Assembly (NCBI GenBank): GCA_022647615.1
Contig: JALCKZ010000001.1
Coordinates: 732,178 to 796,177, forward strand
Direction: 5' to 3'
Source: Bacteroidales bacterium
GTDB taxonomy: Bacteria; Bacteroidota; Bacteroidia; Bacteroidales; UBA932
Length of the DNA: 64,000 nt
Shown here: piece after piece, positions 27,549 to 37,468 of the stretch
Layout of the letters: every line of letters starts with the position of its first letter
How positions within the stretch are numbered: position 1 is the first letter of the stretch
The notes under the pieces: generated by a model
The model's input: the letters and a program-made list of their open reading frames with translations, nothing else
The model's database searches: none
What the model was told of the DNA's origin: nothing
Translations under genes and position numbers: made by a program

Positions 27549-28016
27549 TTATTGTTTTCCTTTTTTCTTCCCGACAGTTTTTTTCACTCTTTTTTTTGCA
27601 AAGAAATCTTTCATAAGCTTTTCGCATTCTCCGTCCAATATCCCGCTAACAACTTCTGTCTTAGGGTGCAGCAGGGACGGCTCAAACAAGGAGTATCCTC
27701 TTTTTGGGTCCTTGCAGCCGTAAACAATCTTTCCAATTTGGGCCCAGCTGAGGGCCGCGGCGCACATTGGGCAAGGTTCTACGGTCACATATAAGGTGCA
27801 GCGGTCCAGGTACTTGCCGCCAAGATATGAGGTGGCTGATGTTATGGCCTGCATCTCCGCATGTGCCGTGGGATCATTAAGAGTCTGCGTTAAATTATGT
27901 CCGCGTGCAATTATTTTGCCGCCGCCGGTAATTACACATCCAATAGGGACTTCTCCATCCTCCAGCGCCATTCTTGCCTCTCCTAATGCTGCCAACATAT
28001 ATTTTTCATCATCCAT
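27549..28016 (-). CDS. tadA: tRNA-specific adenosine deaminase (TadA-like)
   Basis: A zinc deaminase that should convert adenosine 34 of tRNA-Arg to inosine. The zinc and catalytic residues are in THAEMQAI-like DPTAHAEMQAI and in VEPCPMCAAALSWAQI. IGKIVYGCKDPKRGYSLF matches the TadA/guanine deaminase subgroup, so a guanine deaminase cannot be fully excluded. The C-terminal tail is very lysine-rich (KKRVKKTVGKKKGK). A TATATTTG box lies five bases before the ATG, so the message may be leaderless. Confidence 0.82.
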   Translation of the reverse strand: MDDEKYMLAALGEARMALEDGEVPIGCVITGGGKIIARGHNLTQTLNDPTAHAEMQAITSATSYLGGKYLDRCTLYVTVEPCPMCAAALSWAQIGKIVYGCKDPKRGYSLFEPSLLHPKTEVVSGILDGECEKLMKDFFAKKRVKKTVGKKKGKQ

Positions 28017-28174
28017 GGTGGCAAATATAGCACATTATGGTGTCAAAATGTCAGATTTTATCCGCTTTCTCCCGCTGGCATCTATTTTGCCCTTTGCCCA
28101 AGCGTCCCCGCAAGGATTGGAAAACCTGTCGGGACAAAAAAAAAAAATATATAAATATTTAAAAACATAAAATC

Positions 28175-28453
28175 ATGATTAAACCATTAGCAGACAGAGT
28201 TTTAATTGAGCCTAAAGAGGCTGAAAAGAAAACGGAAGGCGGAATTATTATCCCCGATACAGCAAAAGAGAAACCTCAAGAGGGAAAAGTTATTGCAGTT
28301 GGCCCCGGCAAAAAGGATGAGCCAATGGAGCTAAAGAAAGGTGATACAGTACTTTACGGAAAATATGCAGGTACTGAGATTAATTCTCCGGATGGAAAAA
28401 CAACATATATGATTATGCACCAGTCAGATGTTCTTGCAGTTATAAGCAAGTAA
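28175..28453 (+). CDS. groES: Co-chaperonin GroES
   Basis: The 92-residue lid of the GroEL folding chamber. The N-terminus [13 protein letters not shown], the mobile loop with [18 protein letters not shown] and the end DVLAVISK are standard. It is followed after 60 bases by groEL. No CIRCE element (the HrcA operator) is visible in the 158 bases upstream. Copies of the dispersed nonamer lie just before and just after the gene. Confidence 0.98.
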   Translation: MIKPLADRVLIEPKEAEKKTEGGIIIPDTAKEKPQEGKVIAVGPGKKDEPMELKKGDTVLYGKYAGTEINSPDGKTTYMIMHQSDVLAVISK

Positions 28454-28501
28454 TCCCGACAGGTCATTTTGTTTAATACACAATTAATTACAAAGAATTA
28501 A

Positions 28502-30148
<1,647 letters not shown>

Positions 30149-30173
30149 TAGCCCCAAACAATGTATGTTAAAA

Positions 30174-30204
30174 AACCTCGGAGAAAATCTCCGAGGTTTT
30201 TTTT
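30174..30204 (+). terminator. Rho-independent terminator of groES-groEL
   Basis: AACCTCGGAGA (30174-30184) pairs perfectly with TCTCCGAGGTT (30188-30198) around a three-base loop, followed by T residues through 30204. Confidence 0.95.
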
Positions 30205-30222
30205 ACGTCCAACATCTCCCAG

Positions 30223-30342
30223 CGACCGGATGTCCCCCAGGCCGAAGGCCCGCGACCGTAGGGAGCGTGCATTTCCGCGGCGGTAGCCGCGTTATACACA
30301 AAACGGCACGGCGCTTTGTGCCGGGCCGTATGTTTTGCAAAC
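30223..30342 (+). repeat. Hairpin-rich repeat, copy A (left arm of island inverted repeat)
   Basis: Bases 30250-30342 are identical to the reverse complement of 37977-38069. Hairpins in order are GGCC-GAA-GGCC (30240-30250), CGCGGC-GGTA-GCCGCG (30276-30291), and a larger one with loop GCTTTGT and stems ACGGC/GCCGT and CGGC/GCCG (30304-30329). It lies between groEL and the Rhs cassettes. No open frame fits. Copy C at 59864-59990 has the same loops and different stems. Confidence 0.9.
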
Positions 30343-30362
30343 TGTGCACGTGTAATGCTTTT

Positions 30363-30623
30363 CTATAATCCCTTTATAAAAGTATTATTTTTTCTATATC
30401 CGGTAAGTTGAAAAACCCTAGGATCAAGAGCGCTGCCAGGCACGTAACCTATCTCAATTTTAACATCTTGGCTAATAGGAATCGTCTTTAACTGTTTTCT
30501 TGGTTGTGAAATATGTTCAAATGCGATGATACAAGAAATGATATAGAATATTATGCACGCAAAGATTATAATTATTGCTATGAGAGCAGCACGCCTAATT
30601 ATTTTTCTTTTTGTTCTTTCCAT
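30363..30623 (-). CDS. Small membrane protein of unknown function (Rhs island)
   Basis: I do not recognise this 86-residue protein. The basic N-terminus MERTKRKIIRRA is followed by one long hydrophobic helix (residues 13-35) and a polar C-terminal domain of about 50 residues outside the cytosol. It lies at the far end of the minus-strand cassette row, directly inside the left inverted repeat, and is A+T-rich. By position it may be the remainder of an immunity gene whose toxin has been lost. It could be shortened at its 3' end by the repeat. Confidence 0.55.
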   Translation of the reverse strand: MERTKRKIIRRAALIAIIIIFACIIFYIISCIIAFEHISQPRKQLKTIPISQDVKIEIGYVPGSALDPRVFQLTGYRKNNTFIKGL

Positions 30624-30651
30624 TGTTAATATTTTGCTTCACGATGGGACA

Positions 30652-31032
30652 TCATCGTTTGCGTTTTAAAATAACATCTTTGTATTTAATCTTATTTATA
30701 TTAATAATTCTCATTTTTATTTTCCTTTCACTCATATACCCAGATGTAAGACATTCTTCAACAGAGGGTTCTTCAAGTTCAAGAGATATAAAGCATGTAT
30801 CAATTATCTTCCATTTGCCAACACCTTTGGGACGAGCGTCCTGATGATTTATAACGAATGTAAAAGTACTGTCAGCATTTAGTTCTAAGGAGTAGAATGT
30901 TTCTATATTGAAATATTTGCGATTTACGCATTTATCAAATATACCACACATTGCGCGTTGTTCTATCTTCTGTGCATTGCAAATAACAAATGACCCCAAC
31001 ATAATGGCTATATAAATTATAACTCTTTTCAT
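30652..31032 (-). CDS. Exported protein of unknown function (candidate orphan immunity)
   Basis: 126 residues with a signal peptide (MKRVIIYIAIMLGSFVICNA then Q). The mature part has the pattern FYSLELNADSTFTF followed by GVGKWKIIDTCFISL, like small lipocalin-type domains common in Bacteroidota; the protein at 35411-36013 shows a related pattern (GTFSYW then GNWQIRNDSLL). It follows a broken Rhs start at 31085-31176, so it may be an immunity gene left after its toxin was deleted. Function not proved. Confidence 0.6.
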   Translation of the reverse strand: MKRVIIYIAIMLGSFVICNAQKIEQRAMCGIFDKCVNRKYFNIETFYSLELNADSTFTFVINHQDARPKGVGKWKIIDTCFISLELEEPSVEECLTSGYMSERKIKMRIININKIKYKDVILKRKR

Positions 31033-31084
31033 TTCTTGTAATAAATATTAGGATAAGCGTTATATATTCTACCCCCTATAAAGT

Positions 31085-31176
31085 TTCAGCATAGAAACGG
31101 TATTCGGATTACTATGAATGTGTTCCATTGAACTGGACAGATTTTAGGTCACGACAAGTCATTAATTTGCTTTGTT
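31085..31176 (-). pseudogene. Remnant of an Rhs cassette start
   Basis: On the minus strand this repeats the cassette junction of the complete copy at 32996: AACAAAGCAAATTA, ATG, TGTCGTGA, then the codons for the start of the Rhs core (MTCRDLKSVQFNGT compared with MYCREEKYDQFNGT). After 16 codons the frame stops at 31112. In another frame a short C-terminal-like end follows (SNPNTVSMLKLYRG, stop). The remainder of the core and toxin tip is gone. Confidence 0.75.
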
Positions 31177-31194
31177 TAATGATTTAATCTTACC

Positions 31195-31740
31195 TTATTT
31201 GTATTTATTGTTTTTGTTATGCTCTTTCTCCCCTTTGTATAATATGGCACCGTTTATATCAACGGATTTTTTTTTGCAATAATAATTGTTTAACAGTTCC
31301 GACCTATATTTCGGTATTGGTTTGCATCTTACCAAAATCCGTAATGTGCACGGTACTATGTTTCTATATAGAGCGGTATCCATTGTAGGTTTTAAGATAA
31401 TTTGATTAACGTATTTTTGAATACTGTCATGGCAGCTTTGTTCATCAATTGAGTAGTATCGTTTATTAATAATTTTTTTATAGGGAGTGGCATAGCTAAA
31501 ATATAGTACGGTGTCTTCTCCGTTCTTTAAATCTATCCGCCCTATTTCAAAATTTTTTATTGTCCCCTTCTTTGAAACATAAAGTCGTATCAGAAAATTA
31601 CCATTAATATTAACCCCATCCATGTATAAATAATCACCTGGATATTTTTCAATATCAAATGGTCTTTGACCATATATTTTTTCCCCGGATAGGGTAAAAA
31701 ACGATAACAAAAACATGAGTGATAAAAGTATTCGTGACAT
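31195..31740 (-). CDS. Exported protein, probable immunity to Rhs toxin 1
   Basis: 181 residues with a signal peptide ending near SGEKIYGQ. The mature part is a mixed alpha/beta protein without a family I can name; features are GDYLYMDGVNINGNFLIRL and a basic C-terminus. It starts 12 bases after the stop of the zinc-protease Rhs tip at 31752-32996, the place where immunity genes stand. Export to the periplasm suggests that the toxin acts there. The assignment rests on position and export, not on homology. Confidence 0.7.
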   Translation of the reverse strand: MSRILLSLMFLLSFFTLSGEKIYGQRPFDIEKYPGDYLYMDGVNINGNFLIRLYVSKKGTIKNFEIGRIDLKNGEDTVLYFSYATPYKKIINKRYYSIDEQSCHDSIQKYVNQIILKPTMDTALYRNIVPCTLRILVRCKPIPKYRSELLNNYYCKKKSVDINGAILYKGEKEHNKNNKYK

Positions 31741-31751
31741 AAAAAATAAAT

Positions 31752-32996
31752 TTACTTTCCAATGGGTAAAAATTTAAATATCAGTGGCTTGTAATTGGGG
31801 TCTATCTTAAATTTATCATATATATGAGTTTGATTGGCTGCGGCCCCGTTAATGAAATTGTTAACTGCTTTTTGATAACTATCGTGTATTGTTTCAGGAA
31901 TGTCTTGCATATACGACATTGCAAGTCCATAATCACCCCCTGCCTTACTTTCGGTTCCAAAAGGTGTCAAAACTGTCTGATGACCATATATGGAATAATT
32001 GGCCACCTCATAGCCAAAAAGATAAGCTTCAACCTCGCCGTTAACTGTGGCAGGATTCCTGCCGTTTTCTCTCTGATAACCGTGAAATAATTCATGTGAT
32101 GATAATTCCACTTTAGTTTCATTATCAAGCCCATTATTTAACAGACTTGCAGCATGTATTTCTCCACCGCCCTCCTTGTACTTGCCGTCATGTATGTAAT
32201 CAAAAGCCATGGATTCACTGCCGGCAGCAGATTGGGTGTTTGTAAAATCGTAATCATATTTTGATGAAGTTAAAGATGACAGTACCTTGGCTCCTGCCTT
32301 AACACCATTCATTGCATTCAAAATGTTTATCGAGCTTGAGACAAAATTGTTGTTTCCGGAGTATGCCATTCCTGCTAGATATCGCATCTTCTTCTTTTTA
32401 CCCTCATTGTCATCGTAATATATCCAGATAGTTTTACCGGTAGGATCACAGAAAATTACAGGGATATCCACACAATAAGTATACCCGCTTGTCCCATAAT
32501 ATTTTTCGCTCATCGGATCCGGTCTTGTCCATCTTGCTATTACTTCATCATACTCCCTCGCACCATAATCCAGCCAGTTAACATTGCCGGTGGTCTGTAC
32601 TTCCTTGCCGTTGTATTTCCATCTGTTTGAGGTCATTACAGAATAACTTCCGCCCGTTGTCATCCTCTTTCCAAATGCATAATAATCATTTCTTTCAGTG
32701 ACATTTCCACTTGCATCGGTTATGGCTCTCACACTTCCAAGATGATCGGTAGCATAGTAATATGGTGACAGCGTGCCGTTTACATTGATGATTCTTCCGC
32801 CTCCAAAGTCCGTGCTTTCAAACGCATAGCCTGTTCCCGTCTTCTTGAACACCATTGAGCCAAGATACAGATAGCCGTTTGACGATGAGCTGCTTGCATT
32901 GTCCTGCACCATCACCTTTGTTCCATCTGCAAGGTAAGTGTAGGCACATTTTAAGGTTCCATTGAACTGGTCATATTTTTCTTCACGACAGTACAT
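31752..32996 (-). CDS. Orphan Rhs core with HEXXH zinc-protease toxin tip (toxin 1)
   Basis: 414 residues. Residues 1-165 are the end of an Rhs core: YYYATDHLGSVRAITDASGN, the WKYNGKEVQ block, WLDYGAREYD and RWTRPDPMSEKYY, then the DPTGK cleavage-type boundary. The rest is the variable tip, with HELFHGYQ (zinc-binding HEXXH) and NGEVEAYLFGYE, whose glutamate can be the third ligand. No N-terminal Rhs shell, signal peptide or secretion domain is present, so this is an orphan tip that would need recombination into a full Rhs gene, or would act on its own. The ATG lies in the conserved junction. A candidate immunity gene follows. Confidence 0.85.
   Translation of the reverse strand: MYCREEKYDQFNGTLKCAYTYLADGTKVMVQDNASSSSSNGYLYLGSMVFKKTGTGYAFESTDFGGGRIINVNGTLSPYYYATDHLGSVRAITDASGNVTERNDYYAFGKRMTTGGSYSVMTSNRWKYNGKEVQTTGNVNWLDYGAREYDEVIARWTRPDPMSEKYYGTSGYTYCVDIPVIFCDPTGKTIWIYYDDNEGKKKKMRYLAGMAYSGNNNFVSSSINILNAMNGVKAGAKVLSSLTSSKYDYDFTNTQSAAGSESMAFDYIHDGKYKEGGGEIHAASLLNNGLDNETKVELSSHELFHGYQRENGRNPATVNGEVEAYLFGYEVANYSIYGHQTVLTPFGTESKAGGDYGLAMSYMQDIPETIHDSYQKAVNNFINGAAANQTHIYDKFKIDPNYKPLIFKFLPIGK
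32495..32996 (-). repeat. Rhs core repeat, copy 1 (502 bp)
   Basis: This 502-base stretch matches 36386-36887 in opposite orientation without gaps and with few changes (for example Lys/Arg in VFKK, Ser/Thr in GGSYSV). It also matches 34281-34580 in the same orientation. Such identity makes it a substrate for homologous recombination. Confidence 0.9.
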
Positions 32997-33016
32997 TAAT
33001 TTGCTTTGTTAAAAAT

Positions 33017-33613
33017 TCATGAACACGCTGAATAAACATTATTGCATTGATATTCTGGGGGCATCCATCCATACATAATTTTATTATTTATTCTAAACTT
33101 GACAAGTAGCCAATTCCCGTAAAAATCAATTACTTGATACGCGTTTGGACTATACGCGATGTGTTTAGCAACAGTCTTTTTCCTATCGTATGGTAGCTTG
33201 AATAGTTTCAAATCATTATTGTATACAGATGAATAAATTCCTAGAGGATAATTTTTGTCTATCCAACCATCAATAATTTTTCTTCCATCTAAAGATGAGT
33301 ATGCTCTAACAAAAAACATATTTTTCTCTCTCTTTAGAAGCATAAACATTAAATAGTCTTCATTAGCACTGTCCTGCTTTATAGATTTTAAAATTTTCCC
33401 ATTTGGCTTGTCATAAACATATACTCTGTTTTTGAATGACAAGTTTAAAAAGACAATGGCCGTATCGTTCTTAATGTCAAGTGTATCCACATTGTATTGC
33501 ATGACACTTTGTTTTGTGTGTCTTAAATCATTTTGGCAAAAAATGTACGATCCTCCTGTCAGCACTGATAGGATGATTATTGCGATACAAATTTTAATAC
33601 CCTTATAATACAT
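33017..33613 (-). CDS. Exported or membrane-anchored protein, probable immunity to Rhs toxin 2
   Basis: 198 residues. A hydrophobic N-terminal segment (residues 6-26) serves as signal peptide or anchor. The mature part has two halves that look like SH3-type repeats: VYVYDKPNGKILKSI followed by GWIDKNYPLG, and YQVIDFYGNWLLVKF followed by MYGWMPPEY. SH3-type domains bind cell-wall peptides, which fits protection against a peptidoglycan-directed L,D-transpeptidase-like toxin. It starts 21 bases after the stop of that toxin gene. Homology to a known immunity family was not recognised. Confidence 0.68.
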   Translation of the reverse strand: MYYKGIKICIAIIILSVLTGGSYIFCQNDLRHTKQSVMQYNVDTLDIKNDTAIVFLNLSFKNRVYVYDKPNGKILKSIKQDSANEDYLMFMLLKREKNMFFVRAYSSLDGRKIIDGWIDKNYPLGIYSSVYNNDLKLFKLPYDRKKTVAKHIAYSPNAYQVIDFYGNWLLVKFRINNKIMYGWMPPEYQCNNVYSACS

Positions 33614-33634
33614 AATAAAAATTTATATTATTTG

Positions 33635-34555
33635 TTAATCTCTTTTGATTAGTACCTTAAAATTTTGTACCCCAGTCATTTTAGAATTAAATTTTTGAAA
33701 ATCTTTTGGACTTAGTAATAAGCATCCTGTTGAAATGTTTCCTCCTGCATAACCAGAGCGGTTCGTAGAATGTATAAAAATGCCTGTTTTAATCCCTTTC
33801 CCATAATTTTCTCCAGCATATGGGCTTGTATTTGGTAGACCATCCATAGTCGGAATAACACCTCTGTGGTTTAATACCCAATGTGACTTTAATGTGCCGC
33901 TTTTGCCCTTTTCATCATAATTAGCATCATACAGCCCTTCTTCTATAGGAATGAATTTTTCTGCATTTGACGTCATTGTATAACCAGTTAATGTCGATAT
34001 ATCATCTTCTCCATTAGGACCATATAGGGTTACATTCGCAGTAATCGCTCCTTCGCCATCTATATAGCCATCAGAATGTTTTTTATCATATCCTTTATCT
34101 CCTTCCTTTTTCGATCCAAGTTTTTCTTTCCTTGAACCATTGAATACAAGATACGCTTCACCTAAATAGTTACCTCTGATTTTATTTTTATCAAGTTCCT
34201 TTTGGCTTCTTAATTTAGTCCACTTTATTGTACCGTCGACAGTTTCATACCAATCCAAACCGTCTAAATCTATCTTATTTATCGGATTATCCACACAATA
34301 AGTATACCCGCTTGTCCCATAATATTTTTCGCTCATCGGATCCGGTCTTGTCCATCGTCCTGTCACCTCATCATACTCCCTCGCACCGTAATCCAGCCAG
34401 TTAACATTGCCGGTGGTCTGCACCTCTTTGCCGTTGTATTTCCATCTGTTTGAGGTCATTACAGGATATGTGCCGCCCGTTGTCATCCTCTTTCCAAATG
34501 CGTAATAATCATTTCTTTCAGTGACATTTCCACTTGCATCGGTTATGGCTCTCAC
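33635..34555 (-). CDS. Orphan Rhs core with L,D-transpeptidase-like tip (toxin 2)
   Basis: 306 residues from GTG 34555; Rhs-core coding continues in frame back to 34636 without a good start codon. The core has an internal deletion relative to copies 1 and 3: KCA-TYL is joined directly to VNGTLSPYYY. After the core boundary (CVDNPINKIDLDGLDW) comes the tip. Its end contains IFIHSTNRSGYAGGNISTGC followed by LLLSPKDF, the histidine-to-SxGC spacing of YkuD/Tlde1-like L,D-transpeptidases. Such toxins attack peptidoglycan cross-links in the periplasm. Expression is doubtful because the start is damaged; it may be a silent donor cassette. Confidence 0.75.
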   Translation of the reverse strand: MRAITDASGNVTERNDYYAFGKRMTTGGTYPVMTSNRWKYNGKEVQTTGNVNWLDYGAREYDEVTGRWTRPDPMSEKYYGTSGYTYCVDNPINKIDLDGLDWYETVDGTIKWTKLRSQKELDKNKIRGNYLGEAYLVFNGSRKEKLGSKKEGDKGYDKKHSDGYIDGEGAITANVTLYGPNGEDDISTLTGYTMTSNAEKFIPIEEGLYDANYDEKGKSGTLKSHWVLNHRGVIPTMDGLPNTSPYAGENYGKGIKTGIFIHSTNRSGYAGGNISTGCLLLSPKDFQKFNSKMTGVQNFKVLIKRD

Positions 34556-34580
34556 ACTTCCAAGATGATCAGCAGCGTAG
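34281..34580 (-). repeat. Rhs core repeat, copy 2 (deleted form)
   Basis: Near-identical to the 3' part of copy 1 (32475-32770) in the same orientation. The first part of the core up to VNGTL is missing apart from a few codons (34590-34625), which marks an internal deletion of roughly 160 bases. Confidence 0.8.
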
Positions 34581-34636
34581 TAATAAGGTGACAGCGTGCC
34601 ATTTACAAGATAGGTGAGGGCGCATTTTATCTTACA

Positions 34637-35164
34637 TCACCATTCCGTCAAGTACCAGTTATCAATTATGTTTTTCCATTTTGTTTTTTCAAAAAAATAC
34701 CGACTCCTATCAATTTTACTTTTTTGCACTATTCTCATTAATGTCGGAGGGGAATCCACACTCTCAAATCTTATATATATGTTATAATATTTATCAACCT
34801 TAAGAAACATTACATTATACCTTAAAAATTCATTTGCTATGTAAGTTAATGAATCTTTATATGCAGCCTCTATTGTTTTGTTATTCTTTGAGTTTAAGTT
34901 TCTTAGCGTTACAAGTTTCTTAGATGCTTTGTCTATAACAACCAAATAGCCACTACTATCTACACCGTCGTTTATAATCACAATTTGATTGCCAATACTA
35001 TCTGCACCTCTATACCAAATCTCTTTGTTTTTAAAACAATTAAAATTATCACTAGAATTATTCTCTATAAAATTGAGACTCCTATGTATAGAATTATTGC
35101 ATCCACTTATGACTAATAAAAATAAAAAAAGTAATATCTTAAAATTATTATTCATCTTTTTCAT
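34637..35164 (-). CDS. Lipoprotein of unknown function (candidate orphan immunity)
   Basis: A lipoprotein of about 175 residues with a clear lipobox (LLVISGCNNS). I do not recognise the mature domain; it includes DSTSYLVV-like beta strands (VDSSGYLVVIDKASKKLVTL) and ends in NWYLTEW. The start was set to ATG 35164, with ATG 35155 as alternative. Its TGA stop touches the broken Rhs copy 2 directly. In cassette order it would be the immunity gene of a toxin that once lay upstream. The gene is very A+T-rich. Confidence 0.62.
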   Translation of the reverse strand: MKKMNNNFKILLFLFLLVISGCNNSIHRSLNFIENNSSDNFNCFKNKEIWYRGADSIGNQIVIINDGVDSSGYLVVIDKASKKLVTLRNLNSKNNKTIEAAYKDSLTYIANEFLRYNVMFLKVDKYYNIYIRFESVDSPPTLMRIVQKSKIDRSRYFFEKTKWKNIIDNWYLTEW

Positions 35165-35410
35165 TTTTCTAATTATTATTTCATTAGGTCTAGAACACAC
35201 ATAAGTGCTGAAATATTATTTAATTACAACGAAATTTAGGTATAAATTATGAAAAAGACACAAGTCATAATAATAACCTTACTTTTAGTGCCTTCTTTAT
35301 GAGAAAATAAAATTTTGTCTAAATTGCATATGGGGATACTACAGCATTTGAAGATTTGTATATTGCAGAACTTGATTCTGATTATCTCAAAGGCCAAAAA
35401 AACTAACCAC

Positions 35411-36013
35411 ATGAAAATACTTAAAGTTTTTTATTGCTTGTTGTTATTGCCTATACCGTTGTATTCGCAAGATTTTTCAATAGAAGGTAATTACTCCTTT
35501 AAATCTCCTCATTACTATGAGAGTATTGATTTGTTTGAAAATGGAACGTTTAGTTACTGGCAAAAGACGGAATTTTTAAAAATGGGGGTAACTGGCAATT
35601 GGCAAATAAGAAATGACAGTCTCTTAGTATTAGACAGTAAACCTCAAAGGACAAAATTAGTAGTCTGGGAGTCTAAGAAAAAAGGAAAGAAGACCACACT
35701 GCATATTCGCGATATGGAGAATAACTTAATAAATTACAGTCTATATTTAATCTCCCACAAAGGAGATACTCTTGAGTTTAAAGACCAGTTTAACAAAACA
35801 GTCATTGAAAAAAAATTTGCCTCGTTTTACATTGTAGATTCTAAGGGTTTGCATTCTCCGCTGTATATAATACGAGGTACAAACTCTAATTTTTTTGAGG
35901 TACATTTTGAAACTCATCGAGTTTTTGAAAATGAATATTGGATTTTAAAAAAGCAAGGCATAATTCCAATGGGTATAGATAATAGATATTCAAACTATCA
36001 ATTATCAAAATGA
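35411..36013 (+). CDS. Exported protein of unknown function (Rhs island)
   Basis: 200 residues with a signal peptide (KVFYCLLLLPIPLYSQ). The pattern NGTFSYW, then GNWQIRNDSLLVLDS, resembles the exported protein at 30652-31032, so both may share a lipocalin-like fold. It begins the plus-strand half of the island, diverging from the lipoprotein gene at 34637-35164 across about 245 bases that hold no other gene. Possibly an immunity gene displaced from its toxin. ATG 35411 was preferred over the upstream start at 35315 because it begins the signal peptide. Confidence 0.6.
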   Translation: MKILKVFYCLLLLPIPLYSQDFSIEGNYSFKSPHYYESIDLFENGTFSYWQKTEFLKMGVTGNWQIRNDSLLVLDSKPQRTKLVVWESKKKGKKTTLHIRDMENNLINYSLYLISHKGDTLEFKDQFNKTVIEKKFASFYIVDSKGLHSPLYIIRGTNSNFFEVHFETHRVFENEYWILKKQGIIPMGIDNRYSNYQLSK

Positions 36014-36120
36014 TCCCATCTTAATAAATAGGTCATTTTTGATGACCATGCCAATAGTTGTTAAGAATGATAAAGTGATGAATGGGAAGTCCCAAAATAA
36101 TATTCAAAAAGGTATATTAA

Positions 36121-36411
36121 ATGGATGCCAGTAAAAATATAAAAATAATAATTTTTGCACTATGCATTTTGTGTTCACAACTCTCTTTTTCTCAAGGATA
36201 TAACAATGATATAAAAAGAATAATACTTACTGATTTGTCTACCGGCAAAAACGTGGAAATAGAAGTTTTATATACAGGAACCTCTGATACTATTTCTATT
36301 ATTGGCAAACATGATGTAATAAAAATTGGAGAGGCCATGGATTTCAGCTTTGAAAATAAAAACCACATTGCAGTATCTCTTGGCAATGTCCTGTCGGGAC
36401 CTAAAATATGA
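36121..36411 (+). CDS. Exported protein truncated by an Rhs junction
   Basis: 96 residues with a signal peptide (IIIFALCILCSQLSFS) and a short beta-rich part. The last nine or so codons are made of the Rhs cassette junction (it passes through ATGTCCTGTCGGGACC in another frame and stops in AAAATATGA). The gene therefore seems to have been cut by arrival of the cassette and to have kept an accidental end. Whether the product is stable is unknown. Confidence 0.55.
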   Translation: MDASKNIKIIIFALCILCSQLSFSQGYNNDIKRIILTDLSTGKNVEIEVLYTGTSDTISIIGKHDVIKIGEAMDFSFENKNHIAVSLGNVLSGPKI

Positions 36412-36887
36412 CCAATTCAACGGAACCTTAAAATGTGCCTACACTTACCTTGCAGATGGAACAAAGGTGATGGTGCAGGACAATGCAAGCAGCTCATCGT
36501 CAAACGGCTATCTGTACCTTGGATCAATGGTGTTCAGAAAGACGGGAACAGGCTATGCGTTTGAAAGCACGGACTTTGGAGGCGGAAGAATCATCAATGT
36601 AAACGGCACGCTGTCACCATATTACTATGCTACCGATCATCTTGGAAGTGTGAGAGCTATAACCGATGCAAGTGGAAATGTCACTGAAAGAAATGATTAT
36701 TATGCATTTGGAAAGAGGATGACAACGGGCGGCACATATCCTGTAATGACCTCAAACAGATGGAAATACAACGGCAAGGAAGTACAGACCACCGGCAATG
36801 TTAACTGGCTGGATTACGGTGCGAGGGAGTATGATGAAGTAATAGCAAGATGGACAAGACCAGATCCGATGAGCGAAAAATATTATG
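36386..36887 (+). repeat. Rhs core repeat, copy 3 (502 bp, inverted relative to copy 1)
   Basis: Aligned without gaps to the reverse complement of 32495-32996. Recombination between the two copies would invert about 3.4 kb and exchange the tips of toxins 1 and 3. Confidence 0.9.
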
Positions 36888-37468
36888 CAATTTCTTTATA
36901 TGGTTACTGTTTAAACTCTCCTATTAAATATATTGACAAACATGGGGAAAAAATAGTAGACACTTGTGGTCACATAGTATATAATTTAAAAACGGGTTGG
37001 ACTAAATATGCAACGAATAATGCAAAACGCATTGGTACAGCTATGTTAAAAACTCATACAGGGAAAACGCAGTGGTATAAAATGGCTAAGTCTAATGTAA
37101 AAATAACTCTTGACATAAGCAGTAAAAGTATAGAAACATCAAAATCAGTGTACAGGTTGGGCCTTTCGAATTCAATGTTTGTTGGGAAGAAACTATATAG
37201 TTCTATAATAACTGTATATGAGGGTAGTCTTAATAGTCTCATGAATGATAAAAGCATAAATAATCAGATTATTACATCCATGTATAAAAATAAAACAATA
37301 ACAATTGATGAAAAAATTGCAGCAATAGTTGGACACGAAGCAGAACATAACATCAATAACGAAAATATAAAATTACGCCTTGAGGGTAATGCCCCTGGAG
37401 TTGAGGATGCACCTAATAAAATTGAAGAACAGATTTTAAAAGAAACTCTAGAAAACCATGAAAATTAA
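36386..37468 (+). CDS. Orphan Rhs core with HEXXH zinc-protease toxin tip (toxin 3)
   Basis: 360 residues from ATG 36386, which lies at the same cassette position as the start of toxin 1 (MSCRDLKYDQFNGT versus MYCREEKYDQFNGT). The Rhs core runs to DPMSEKYY; the tip is unrelated to the other two and ends with IAAIVGHEAEHNINNE, an HEXXH zinc site. No N-terminal Rhs shell is present. The open frame extends further upstream to 36326 but that part overlaps the truncated gene before it. The candidate immunity gene overlaps its end by 11 bases, suggesting translational coupling. Confidence 0.83.
   Translation: MSCRDLKYDQFNGTLKCAYTYLADGTKVMVQDNASSSSSNGYLYLGSMVFRKTGTGYAFESTDFGGGRIINVNGTLSPYYYATDHLGSVRAITDASGNVTERNDYYAFGKRMTTGGTYPVMTSNRWKYNGKEVQTTGNVNWLDYGAREYDEVIARWTRPDPMSEKYYAISLYGYCLNSPIKYIDKHGEKIVDTCGHIVYNLKTGWTKYATNNAKRIGTAMLKTHTGKTQWYKMAKSNVKITLDISSKSIETSKSVYRLGLSNSMFVGKKLYSSIITVYEGSLNSLMNDKSINNQIITSMYKNKTITIDEKIAAIVGHEAEHNINNENIKLRLEGNAPGVEDAPNKIEEQILKETLENHEN

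Noticed and set aside
28017..28174. CIRCE element or other heat-shock operator upstream of groES
   Set aside because: No TTAGCACTC-N9-GAGTGCTAA or near match is present.
30149..30362. Transposase or integrase at the island edge
   Set aside because: No recombinase gene is found at either edge or inside the island; only the folded repeats mark the border.
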